NCBI GenBank assembly: GCA_937906915.1
Contig: CALCUU010000342.1
Span: 1-27,834, forward strand
DNA from: an uncultured Phascolarctobacterium sp.
Lineage (GTDB): Bacteria > Bacillota > Negativicutes > Acidaminococcales > Acidaminococcaceae
Reading direction: 5' to 3'
DNA length: 27,834 nt
The notes below the pieces were generated by a model. It made no database searches. It saw nothing but the letters and a program-made list of their open reading frames with translations, and was not told where the DNA came from. Positions within the stretch are counted from its first letter, which is position 1, and the number at the start of each line of letters is the position of its first letter. The translations under genes were made by a program, and so were the position numbers. Of the stretch, positions 1-6,657 are shown in pieces.

Positions 1-1
1 C

Positions 2-175
2 TTGCTCAGTACGATATATCTGCCCATAATTACCTTTGGCGTTGGCTACAAGATAAAGCTTGCCAGTGATGAAACCTTATCCCTTAATGCAGATTACTTC
101 TGGATGAAGGATAAGGACACAGGCAAAGATTATGATGGTGCAGAATTCATGGTATTCTATAATCGCGCTATTTAG
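2..175 (+). CDS. C-terminal fragment of a putative outer-membrane beta-barrel protein
   Basis: The frame that begins at base 2 is open to a TAG at 173-175 and gives 57 residues; the 5' part lies outside the window. The peptide alternates polar and hydrophobic/aromatic residues in strand-length runs (for example YKIKLAS, LSLNADYFWM, AEFMVFYNRAI), separated by a charged turn rich in K, D and G. That is the look of the last strands of an outer-membrane barrel, although the terminal residue is Ile rather than the usual Phe. The stop is followed after 8 bases by the start of the next gene, so the two are probably co-transcribed. The identification rests on composition and strand pattern alone; a soluble beta-rich protein cannot be excluded. 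Confidence 0.5.
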   Translation: MLSTIYLPIITFGVGYKIKLASDETLSLNADYFWMKDKDTGKDYDGAEFMVFYNRAI

Positions 176-183
176 AGGTAATT

Positions 184-1161
184 ATGAAAAATATATTTAC
201 TCTTTTAACACTGCTTGTAACGATGCTGGTTAGTTCTATATGCTGTGCACAAGAAACTAAAGAAGCAGATTACTACAAGTTAAAAATGATGGAGCTTGTC
301 CAAGAAATTAAAAGTGCTGCAGTAAGTGTTAATTCTAATTTTGGTTTGCTCCTTAACGGCGGCATTAATATTTATGTGGCAGATAATTATGTGCAAGATG
401 GAGAAGCTAAAGTAAATAACTTTCTGCAAAGTGTGGACGGTGTTTTACTGGAAGGCTTGAACTTTGGTTACGAGTTTAAGGATGACAAAAAAACTTCTGA
501 TAAAGTGCGCAAGGATATTTTTGCAAGACTTGCCCTGCCAGTTAAGGCAGGTGTGCCGATCTTTAACATTGATTACTGCGAAAACTTGCGTAACCGTAGT
601 ATGGCAACCATAATAGCACGTAAGGATAAGGTAGTTAATTTTTCTAGCGATAGAAATCTTACCAGCATTTCTATGACAGAGCTTTATCCCCATGATGTAA
701 ATAGTTTGGCTGAGGTAAACAACTTTATTGCAGTTTTTAATCCACAAAAGTATGATGTTAAGGGTATGTATCTGAGTGCCTTGCAAAGAAGCAATTACGA
801 TTTACTTATCATAGATGCTTTTTACCACGGTGAACTGCTTACTGCAGAAGATATTGCTAAGCTTAAAGTTAAACCCAATGGCAAACGTCGCTTAGTATAT
901 TCTTACCTTAGCACCGGCGAAGCGGAAGACTATCGTTACTATTGGAAGAGCGAATATAAAAAGAACCCTCCCGCTTGGCTAAAAGAAGCCAATGAAAATT
1001 GGGAAGGTAATTATAAAGTAGAATATTGGCATCCAGAATGGAAAGCTATCCTGTTCCAAGGCAAGGACAGTTATTTAAACAAACTGCTAGCTTGTGGTTA
1101 TGATGGTGCCTTCCTCGATGTAATTGACAGCTTCTATTACTTTGAAGCACTTGAAAATTAA
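184..1161 (+). CDS. Secreted GH114/TM1410-family protein, endo-alpha-1,4-polygalactosaminidase-like
   Basis: A 325-residue protein with an N-terminal signal peptide (Lys at 2, hydrophobic core about 5-19, likely signal peptidase I cleavage after Ala22 in ICCAQ), so it should act in the periplasm or outside. There is no proper lipobox although two Cys are adjacent. The rest matches the TIM-barrel family known as GH114 / TM1410: DLLIIDAF (206-213), YSYLSTGEAEDYR (239-251), a W/Y-rich segment with NWEGNY and YWHPEW (272-286), and GYDGAFLDVIDSF (305-317). Acidic residues in these motifs (E246, E248, D312, D315) are catalytic candidates. Characterised family members cleave alpha-1,4 galactosamine polymers, and related hydrolases act on Pel-type polysaccharide. 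The start is set by AGAGGT at 174-179. The gene converges on the EAL gene with a shared terminator. The family is fairly sure; the substrate is inferred. Confidence 0.82.
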   Translation: MKNIFTLLTLLVTMLVSSICCAQETKEADYYKLKMMELVQEIKSAAVSVNSNFGLLLNGGINIYVADNYVQDGEAKVNNFLQSVDGVLLEGLNFGYEFKDDKKTSDKVRKDIFARLALPVKAGVPIFNIDYCENLRNRSMATIIARKDKVVNFSSDRNLTSISMTELYPHDVNSLAEVNNFIAVFNPQKYDVKGMYLSALQRSNYDLLIIDAFYHGELLTAEDIAKLKVKPNGKRRLVYSYLSTGEAEDYRYYWKSEYKKNPPAWLKEANENWEGNYKVEYWHPEWKAILFQGKDSYLNKLLACGYDGAFLDVIDSFYYFEALEN

Positions 1162-1175
1162 AATACTAAAAAATT

Positions 1176-1200
1176 AGAGGCAACCGTTGTGGTTGCCTCT
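1176..1200. terminator. Bidirectional intrinsic terminator between convergent genes
   Basis: A perfect 10-bp inverted repeat (AGAGGCAACC 1176-1185, GGTTGCCTCT 1191-1200) with a 5-base loop sits between the hydrolase gene and the oppositely oriented EAL gene. On the + strand it is followed by TTCTT; on the - strand it is followed by AATTTTTTAG, the better U-run. It can therefore end transcripts from both sides, and looks stronger for the minus-strand gene. Confidence 0.85.
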
Positions 1201-1203
1201 TTC

Positions 1204-2874
1204 TTATGCAGGAATGATATATTTGTTTTGTAACAGCGCCAAATATTTACTAATGGATACGGGGCGGGAATATAGGAAGCCTTGGTGCATGCCTACTTTG
1301 TATTTTTCTACAAGGCTTCTGATAAATTTATTTTCTACGCCTTCCAAGCAAATATTTATTTTCAAATTGTTAGCGCATTGTACGAATGCATCGATGATGT
1401 ATTGGTCAATGGTGTTGTTGGGAAGGTTCAAAACGAAGGATTGGTCTAGTTTAAGACAGTCTACCGGAATGTCACGCAAAAGTGCGAGACAGGAGGTTCC
1501 TGTACCAAAATCGTCAACCGCAACCTTGATGCCCAAGCTTCTATAGAACATTACTTCTTCACGCAGTAAGGTAACGTCCAAATCGCGACAGCTTTCCGTT
1601 AATTCTAAGCACAGATTTTTTACAGGGAATTGGGTTTCGTCTAAAACGTCTACCAAAACGTCTCTGAATCTTGCTTGAGAGATTTGGGTATAGGAAAGGT
1701 TCACGTCAATTACAAGATTGGGATTATATTTGAGGAAGTTTTTGCCTTCGGTCAAAGCTTGTTTCAAAATCCAGGTGCCTAAGTCGAAGAAGCAAGCATC
1801 TTCTTCCAGCAAGGGAATAAATTTACCGGGAGAAACTTCGCCAAAATCTTTATCCTTGTAGCGAAGCAGTGCTTCCGCACCAATGATTTCATTATTGCTG
1901 GGATTGATAAGCGGTTGGAAGTTTAGATAGAAGCCTTCGCAATCGTTAGCAATACTTTGACGTAAAGCGGTTAAAAGGTTCAAAGCTTCTCTATAGGTAG
2001 ATTGTAGGCTAGTATCGTAGAATACCAGTTCAGAGTGATTTTTATATTTGGAGTCTGCATAGGCGTGGGAAAGACAGCCATAGATAGATTGTTCGGTAAC
2101 GTTGAAATCGTTAATTTCGATGGCACCACCAGAAATCATCAGCGGAATGTCAATGTTTTCATCTGTGGTGAAGTGCTTGGACATTTCTTGAATGTTAGCG
2201 TAAAGTTCTTCAATTGCTTCGTTACTGGAATCTTTGCAGATGATGGCAAATTTTGGACCGTCCATACGATAGAGGGTGCTGTCTTCATTCATCAAGCTTC
2301 TAATTTTATTGGAAAATTGATTAAGAATGGTATTACCGAAGAAAAAGTTATAGGTGTAATTGATGTCACCGAAGTTATTGAGACCAATCATCAAGATGTG
2401 CATGTGTTGTTTAGCACGGATTAATTCTTTCTTGGTTTGCATGAATTTGTAGTTGTTGTATAAACCGGTAACCGGGTCTACAAAATCTGCAACACCATGA
2501 TTGATGAGAGTGCCTGCAAATAAATCGCTTTCTCCGTTTTCGCCTTTGAGGATAATACCGCGACAGGTTACAAAGACATATTCACCTTCTGCATTGCGCA
2601 CGCGATATTCTGCATAATGGTTCTTCTTTTTACCTGCAAAGAATGCAGAAATATCTTTTCGATAAATTTCCACATCGTCAGGATGGATGAGAGCTTCCCA
2701 GGAGGAACCGAAGTCGTAAATGTATTCACCTTCAAAGCCAAAATAATCTACAGCATTCTTGGACCAACGAGATACATTGGTGGCAAGATTGCAGACATAG
2801 ATATAGCGACGAGCAGAAGTTTCAGAGAAAGCAGTAAATATTCTGTTGTCTAAGCCTGTAGTGTCTAAATTCAT
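1204..2874 (-). CDS. PAS - degenerate GGDEF - EAL cyclic-di-GMP phosphodiesterase
   Basis: A 556-residue soluble protein with no membrane segment. A PAS fold of the PAS_3 kind spans about 25-127 (SWEALIHPDD, YRVRNAEGEYVFV). A GGDEF domain follows at about 132-290, but its signature is replaced by MDGPKF (204-209), so cyclase activity is not expected. The EAL domain (about 295-550) keeps the expected catalytic set: EALLR with E334, N392, E424 in LELTE, D454-D455 in DDFGTG, K475, E511 and Q531. It should hydrolyse c-di-GMP to pGpG, with the dead GGDEF possibly a GTP-sensing regulatory domain as in other such proteins. The start ATG (complement of 2872-2874) has GAGGTAAG just upstream. It is divergent from a diguanylate cyclase gene, so the two probably oppose one another. 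Confidence 0.9.
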   Translation of the reverse strand: MNLDTTGLDNRIFTAFSETSARRYIYVCNLATNVSRWSKNAVDYFGFEGEYIYDFGSSWEALIHPDDVEIYRKDISAFFAGKKKNHYAEYRVRNAEGEYVFVTCRGIILKGENGESDLFAGTLINHGVADFVDPVTGLYNNYKFMQTKKELIRAKQHMHILMIGLNNFGDINYTYNFFFGNTILNQFSNKIRSLMNEDSTLYRMDGPKFAIICKDSSNEAIEELYANIQEMSKHFTTDENIDIPLMISGGAIEINDFNVTEQSIYGCLSHAYADSKYKNHSELVFYDTSLQSTYREALNLLTALRQSIANDCEGFYLNFQPLINPSNNEIIGAEALLRYKDKDFGEVSPGKFIPLLEEDACFFDLGTWILKQALTEGKNFLKYNPNLVIDVNLSYTQISQARFRDVLVDVLDETQFPVKNLCLELTESCRDLDVTLLREEVMFYRSLGIKVAVDDFGTGTSCLALLRDIPVDCLKLDQSFVLNLPNNTIDQYIIDAFVQCANNLKINICLEGVENKFIRSLVEKYKVGMHQGFLYSRPVSISKYLALLQNKYIIPA

Positions 2875-2956
2875 AACTTACCTCGTTTAATATTTATAAG
2901 TAGAATATATCATAAATATGGTAGAAAGTATATTCTTTTTGATGTAGAAATGTAAG

Positions 2957-2986
2957 AATATATTGTTTTTGAAGAAAATGTGACAA
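2957..2986 (-). promoter_or_regulatory. Putative promoter of the EAL gene
   Basis: Read on the minus strand, TTGTCA (complement of 2981-2986) and TATATT (complement of 2957-2962) are separated by 18 bases; each differs from the sigma-70/SigA consensus at one position. Transcription would start near 2950, giving a leader of about 75 bases. The -35 box overlaps that of the opposite promoter. Confidence 0.5.
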
Positions 2987-3008
2987 TAGCCTCAGAAAGT
3001 GCTACAAT
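2980..3008 (+). promoter_or_regulatory. Putative promoter of the diguanylate cyclase - galE unit
   Basis: GTGACA (2980-2985) and TACAAT (3003-3008) are spaced by exactly 17 bases, each one mismatch from consensus. Transcription should start around 3015, leaving a leader of about 70 bases that holds an AGAAAGG/CCTTTCT hairpin (3038-3044 with 3052-3058) and a CTTT repeat before the ribosome binding site. Confidence 0.65.
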
Positions 3009-3052
3009 AAACATATGCTCTTAGTAAGCAAGTAAGCAGAAAGGGGAGGAGC

Positions 3053-3072
3053 CTTTCTTTCTTTCTTTCTTT
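3053..3072 (+). repeat. (CTTT)5 tetranucleotide repeat in the cyclase leader
   Basis: Five perfect CTTT units directly abut the ribosome binding site GGGAGG (3073-3078) of the diguanylate cyclase gene. The first units also form the 3' arm of a small hairpin (3038-3058). Tetranucleotide tracts can change length by slipped-strand replication, but five units is short for that. Confidence 0.8.
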
Positions 3073-3084
3073 GGGAGGTAGTAT

Positions 3085-5004
3085 ATGAATAAGATTTTAA
3101 GAAATAGATTATTTATCGTAATATTTGGCTTTGTAGTTTTCACTGTTGCCTTAAACTTCGTTTTACAAAGATTTATTGCAAGGGATAATTTTTTAGAAAG
3201 TTCCCGTGCTATCTTTAGTGAAGTTACCCATATGTTGCATACCAATGATGAGGTTATTGCAACTGTAAAACGCAATTTTAAAGAGAATTGCAGGTTGCGT
3301 GCGAGAATAGCTGCAGCTTTGATTGAAAATGATAGATCCATCATTGAATCTCAAGCTAAACTTATAGAGCTTGCTGACTTACTTAAAGTTGATGAGGTTC
3401 ATATTTTTGATGAAAGCGGAACTATTATTGGTGGTACTGTTCCCACGGCTTATGGTATGACAGTTTATGATGGGGAACAAATAGGCTTCTTCAAGGATAT
3501 GTTACACAGCAAGGATGTTGAACTGGTACAAGATTTTGCGGCTAGTACTGGTCAAGGTAGGATAATGCAGTATGCTGCAGTGTGGATGCCCTGTAAAGAA
3601 CACTTTGTGCAAATTGGCAGAAGTCCCCGTTGGGTAATGGAAGTACTTAAGGATACGGAATTGCCTAAAATCTTTGAAGACATTGTGCTTGACGTAGATG
3701 CTTATATTTTTGCTGTAGATGTTACTACTGATAAAATTGTGGCATCTACTAAAAAAGTTTTGGAAAATAAAGATGTTTCCTATTTTGGTGTGCCTTCAGA
3801 TTTGTACAAAGAAGCTTCTAAAGGGATAAAGGTTACTCATAATAATGAAGATTATTATCTTGTTATTAGTAGTGATGTTTTGCACGGTAATCTGAAATTA
3901 GGTAAGTTTATTAAAACTAGTAACCTATATAAAGATGTAAATAAAGATACCATTATTTTGATTTTCTATCTGGGTTTGGCTGCAATTGTGGTTTTTGGCG
4001 CGATTTCCCGTTATCTGAAATATTATGTTATTGATGATATTGAATCAGTAAATGGTGACTTAAAAGAAATTACCAATGGTAATTTGAATACTAAGATAAA
4101 TGCTTCGGCAACACCGGAACTTAAAAATCTTGGCGAGCATATCAATACGATGGTTGGTTATTTGAAGGAAAATACTCGTCGTACTTTTGAGATGTGCGAT
4201 AAATTACATATGCCCATTGGTTTGTACGAGTATCGTAATGGCATGAAGAAGGTTACTGTTAACGGTAACTTGGCAGAGATTTTGTGCCTTGATGGTAAGA
4301 AGGACCATGCTGTATTTGCCAATAAAGAATTATATGAAGAAAAGCTTGAGCAAATTAAGCGTAACCTAGTAGACGTAGAACATGGCATTTATAAATTGCC
4401 TTGGGCTGAACGCTACATTAGGTTTGAAGAAGCGGAATACCCTGATGCAACTATTGGCGTAGTTATGGATGTTACAGCAGGTTATGTAGAAATGAGTAAT
4501 ATTGCTCGCGAACGTGACACTGACGAACTGACTGGCTTGACTAATAGAAGAGGCTTCTTTGTGAAGATGGAAAAACTTTTCCAAGATACCAGTAATCTTG
4601 GTTGGGGCGGTATGTACTTTGTTGATGCTAATAAACTGAAGTACGTTAACGATGCTATTGGTCATAAAGCAGGGGACTTCTACTTGTGCGCTATTGCTGA
4701 TGCTCTTAGAGCGTGGGCTGGTAAAAATAAAATTTACTGCCGTCTTGGTGGCGATGAATTTGTACTCTTTGTTTATGGCGCTGCTAGCAAGGAAGAATTG
4801 CTGGAAGCTTTTGAAGACGCCATGTATAGAATGAACGAAACCTATGTAGAATATGAAGGTGAAAAGATTCGTTTGAGCTACACTGTTGGCGCTGCCTTCT
4901 ATCCGGAACACGGTGAAGACTTCCGTGCACTGATGCGAATGGCTGACAAGAATATGCTTGAAAATAAAGGCAAGGGTACTACTACCCGTCATATGCTGAA
5001 TTAA
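3085..5004 (+). CDS. Membrane-bound sensor diguanylate cyclase (GGDEF)
   Basis: A 639-residue protein. TM1 lies at about 9-29 and TM2 at about 289-308, enclosing an extracytoplasmic sensor region of about 255 residues (dCache-like in size). A HAMP-like linker follows at 310-362, then a PAS-like segment at 370-470 and a GGDEF domain from DELTGLTNRR (480-489). The active-site signature RLGGDEF is intact (GGDEF 555-559) and metal-binding D514 is present in the FVDANKLKYVND segment, so it should make c-di-GMP from two GTP. The product-inhibition site RxxD that usually precedes GGDEF is replaced by GKNK (546-549). The start is fixed by GGGAGG at 3073-3078. It is divergent from the EAL gene and followed after 12 bases by galE, probably in one transcript. 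The ligand is unknown. Confidence 0.92.
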   Translation: MNKILRNRLFIVIFGFVVFTVALNFVLQRFIARDNFLESSRAIFSEVTHMLHTNDEVIATVKRNFKENCRLRARIAAALIENDRSIIESQAKLIELADLLKVDEVHIFDESGTIIGGTVPTAYGMTVYDGEQIGFFKDMLHSKDVELVQDFAASTGQGRIMQYAAVWMPCKEHFVQIGRSPRWVMEVLKDTELPKIFEDIVLDVDAYIFAVDVTTDKIVASTKKVLENKDVSYFGVPSDLYKEASKGIKVTHNNEDYYLVISSDVLHGNLKLGKFIKTSNLYKDVNKDTIILIFYLGLAAIVVFGAISRYLKYYVIDDIESVNGDLKEITNGNLNTKINASATPELKNLGEHINTMVGYLKENTRRTFEMCDKLHMPIGLYEYRNGMKKVTVNGNLAEILCLDGKKDHAVFANKELYEEKLEQIKRNLVDVEHGIYKLPWAERYIRFEEAEYPDATIGVVMDVTAGYVEMSNIARERDTDELTGLTNRRGFFVKMEKLFQDTSNLGWGGMYFVDANKLKYVNDAIGHKAGDFYLCAIADALRAWAGKNKIYCRLGGDEFVLFVYGAASKEELLEAFEDAMYRMNETYVEYEGEKIRLSYTVGAAFYPEHGEDFRALMRMADKNMLENKGKGTTTRHMLN

Positions 5005-5016
5005 AAGGTGATTATT

Positions 5017-6036
5017 ATGGAACAAAATGCTAAAAAAATTCTCGTAACCGGTGCTACCGGATTTATCGCTTCCCATACTTGCGTAGAACTTATCGAAGCT
5101 GGCTATAAAGTAGTTGGTATTGATAACTTCGCTAATTCTAAACCGGAAGTGCTTAACAAAATTAAAGCCATCACCGGTGTGGAAATTGATTTTTACGAAG
5201 GCGACGTTAATGATGCTATTATATTGAAGAAAATTTTTTCTGAGCATGAGATTAGCGCAGCAATTCACTTTGCTGGCTTGAAGGCTGTAGGGGAATCTGT
5301 AGCGAAGCCTTTGGAATACTACCATAATAATTTAGGCAGCACCATTACCCTGTGCGAAGTGATGCGCGAGTTTGGTTGCAAGAACATTATCTTCAGTTCT
5401 TCCGCTACTGTGTATGGCAATCCTCAAAGCTTGCCCATTACTGAAAACTTCCCCGTTGGTGGTACTACTAATCCCTATGGCACTACCAAGCTGATGTGCG
5501 AGCGTATTTTGCAGGATTTACACGTTTCTGATAACCAGTGGGGCGTGTGCTTGCTCCGCTACTTTAATCCTATCGGTGGTCATGCCAGCGGTCTTTTGGG
5601 TGAAGAGCCTAACGGTATCCCCAATAACTTGATGCCTTATATTGTGAAGGTTGCAGTAGGCGAGCTGCCCAAGCTGAATGTTTTTGGTGACGATTATCCC
5701 ACTAAGGACGGTACTGGCGTGCGCGATTACATTCACGTAGTAGATTTGGCAAAAGGTCACGTTTGCGCGTTGAAGAAGCTGCTCAAAGAAAACGGCGTGC
5801 ACATTTATAATCTTGGTACCGGCAATGGCTTTAGCGTTTTGGAACTGGTTAAGACTTTTATTGAAGTAAATGGTGTTGACGTTCCTTATGTTATCAGTCC
5901 GCGTAGAGATGGTGACATCGCAGCCTGCTATGCTGATGCCAGCAAGGCTAAAGAAGAACTTGGCTGGAGCGCAGAAAAAACTGTTGTCGATATGTGCAGA
6001 GACAGCTGGAATTTTGTAAAAGCAAATAAAAAATAG
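5017..6036 (+). CDS. galE: UDP-glucose / UDP-N-acetylglucosamine 4-epimerase GalE
   Basis: A 339-residue short-chain dehydrogenase/reductase of the extended type. The NAD-binding loop is TGATGFIASH (11-20); the family more often has TGGAGYIGSH. The catalytic set is S129/S130 in FSSSATVYG with Y154-x3-K158 in NPYGTTK. It interconverts UDP-Glc/UDP-Gal, and probably UDP-GlcNAc/UDP-GalNAc because the gatekeeper position in IAACYADAS is Cys304, where the glucose-restricted E. coli enzyme has Tyr299 and the dual-specific human enzyme Cys307. I chose ATG 5017 over an in-frame GTG at 5008 because AAAAGGTG (5003-5010) is then a properly spaced ribosome binding site. It lies 12 bases behind the cyclase gene and ends in its own terminator. 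Confidence 0.93.
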   Translation: MEQNAKKILVTGATGFIASHTCVELIEAGYKVVGIDNFANSKPEVLNKIKAITGVEIDFYEGDVNDAIILKKIFSEHEISAAIHFAGLKAVGESVAKPLEYYHNNLGSTITLCEVMREFGCKNIIFSSSATVYGNPQSLPITENFPVGGTTNPYGTTKLMCERILQDLHVSDNQWGVCLLRYFNPIGGHASGLLGEEPNGIPNNLMPYIVKVAVGELPKLNVFGDDYPTKDGTGVRDYIHVVDLAKGHVCALKKLLKENGVHIYNLGTGNGFSVLELVKTFIEVNGVDVPYVISPRRDGDIAACYADASKAKEELGWSAEKTVVDMCRDSWNFVKANKK

Positions 6037-6051
6037 AATAAAGAATTATTT

Positions 6052-6089
6052 AAAGCTTCCTTTCTTTACGAAGGAAGCTTTTATTTTTA
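6052..6089 (+). terminator. Intrinsic terminator after galE
   Basis: A perfect 11-bp stem (AAAGCTTCCTT 6052-6062, AAGGAAGCTTT 6071-6081) with an 8-base loop, followed by TATTTTTAA. It begins 16 bases after the galE stop and separates that unit from the ribosomal cluster. Confidence 0.9.
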
Positions 6090-6280
6090 ATCGGGCAATT
6101 AAAATAACTTTGAAATATTTTGTAGAAAAACCCGTATTTTTTAGGTTTTTGGCACAAAATAACGTGTCCACCAGCTTCAAAGAGTGTCCACGTAGCATAA
6201 ATCTTTCTTAGAAAATACGCCAATGAAACACACGGGTTGGTGGAAAGAAAGACGCACGTAAATACGTTGTTTAAGAGCTC
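6090..6280. other. Non-coding spacer with direct repeats and a palindrome upstream of the ribosomal promoter
   Basis: No convincing gene is present between the galE terminator and the ribosomal promoter. Two copies of GTGTCCAC (6164-6171 and 6184-6191) stand exactly 20 bases apart, about two helical turns, and the pair is bounded by ACGTG (6162-6166) and CACGT (6189-6193). A further palindrome, ACGTA-AA-TACGT, lies at 6256-6267, about 33 bases before the -35 box. These could be binding sites for a regulator, but I recognise none of them. Confidence 0.45.
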
Positions 6281-6329
6281 AAAAAAATTGTAAAAAATTG
6301 TTGACAGGGTTTGTTAGAGATGTTACAAT
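6281..6329 (+). promoter_or_regulatory. Main promoter of the ribosomal cluster with UP-like A-tracts
   Basis: A consensus TTGACA (6301-6306) and TACAAT (6324-6329, one mismatch) are separated by exactly 17 bases. Directly upstream are two A-tracts (6281-6287 and 6292-6297) one helical turn apart, at the place where the RNA polymerase alpha C-terminal domain contacts UP elements. Transcription should begin near 6336, about 40 bases before the L7Ae-like gene. This is the strongest promoter-like sequence I see in the window and has no rival until after rplQ. Confidence 0.88.
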
Positions 6330-6376
6330 ATGAAAGCGTTGTGGGCTAACTATGCTCTCGTGAAGGAGGTAACTTG

Positions 6377-6628
6377 ATGACGCTTGATGATTTAATGCAA
6401 GCTGAGAAACGTACCGTTGGCGTTAAACAGACCGAAAAAGCCGTGAATAAAGGCGTTGCTTTGAAGGTTTTTGTTGCGAAAGATGCTGATGAACGTGTTA
6501 CCGAAAAACTTGTGGAGCTTTGCGAAGAAAAAGCTGTAAGCGTGGTTATGGTTGAAACCATGCACGAGCTTGGCAAGGCTTGCGGAATTCACGTTAAGGC
6601 TGCGGCAGCCGCAATACTCAATCCTTGA
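6377..6628 (+). CDS. rplGB: L7Ae-family ribosomal protein, YbxF/RplGB type
   Basis: An 83-residue protein of the L7Ae/L30e/S12e/Gadd45 fold. Characteristic parts are the basic GVALKVFVAKDAD stretch (residues 27-39) and the C-terminal helix with GKACGIHVKAAAAAIL. Bacillus homologues bind kink-turn RNA; their exact place on the ribosome is not settled. An in-frame TTG at 6374 would add one residue, but AAGGAGGT at 6363-6370 is better spaced for ATG 6377. In Bacillus this gene sits between rpoC and rpsL. Here rpoBC is not upstream and the gene heads the transcript directly behind the main promoter. It was chosen as real on motif content and on its conserved position before rpsL. Confidence 0.88.
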   Translation: MTLDDLMQAEKRTVGVKQTEKAVNKGVALKVFVAKDADERVTEKLVELCEEKAVSVVMVETMHELGKACGIHVKAAAAAILNP

Positions 6629-6657
6629 TAAGGGCTTGGCGAAAGCTGAGTTTTTAT
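6616..6657 (+). terminator. Possible weak attenuator between the L7Ae-like gene and rpsL
   Basis: ACTCA (6616-6620) can pair with TGAGT (6647-6651), enclosing an inner GGCTT/AAGCT stem (6633-6637 with 6043+600, that is 6643-6647, sharing one base), and TTTTTAT follows at 6651-6657. The 5' arm overlaps the end of the L7Ae-like gene. The stem is weak and interrupted, so at most partial termination is expected. The TATAAT at 6655-6660 has no -35 box at a suitable distance. Confidence 0.3.

Noticed and set aside
3071..3087. Short upstream open frame (TTG at 3071 to TGA overlapping the cyclase ATG)
   Set aside because: Only five codons, its start is too far (about 20 bases) from the GGGGAGGAG at 3043-3051, and it contains the real ribosome binding site.
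6629..6656. Kink-turn in the RNA behind the L7Ae-like gene as an autoregulatory target
   Set aside because: No three-base bulge followed by tandem G-A / A-G pairs could be fitted to the possible stems.
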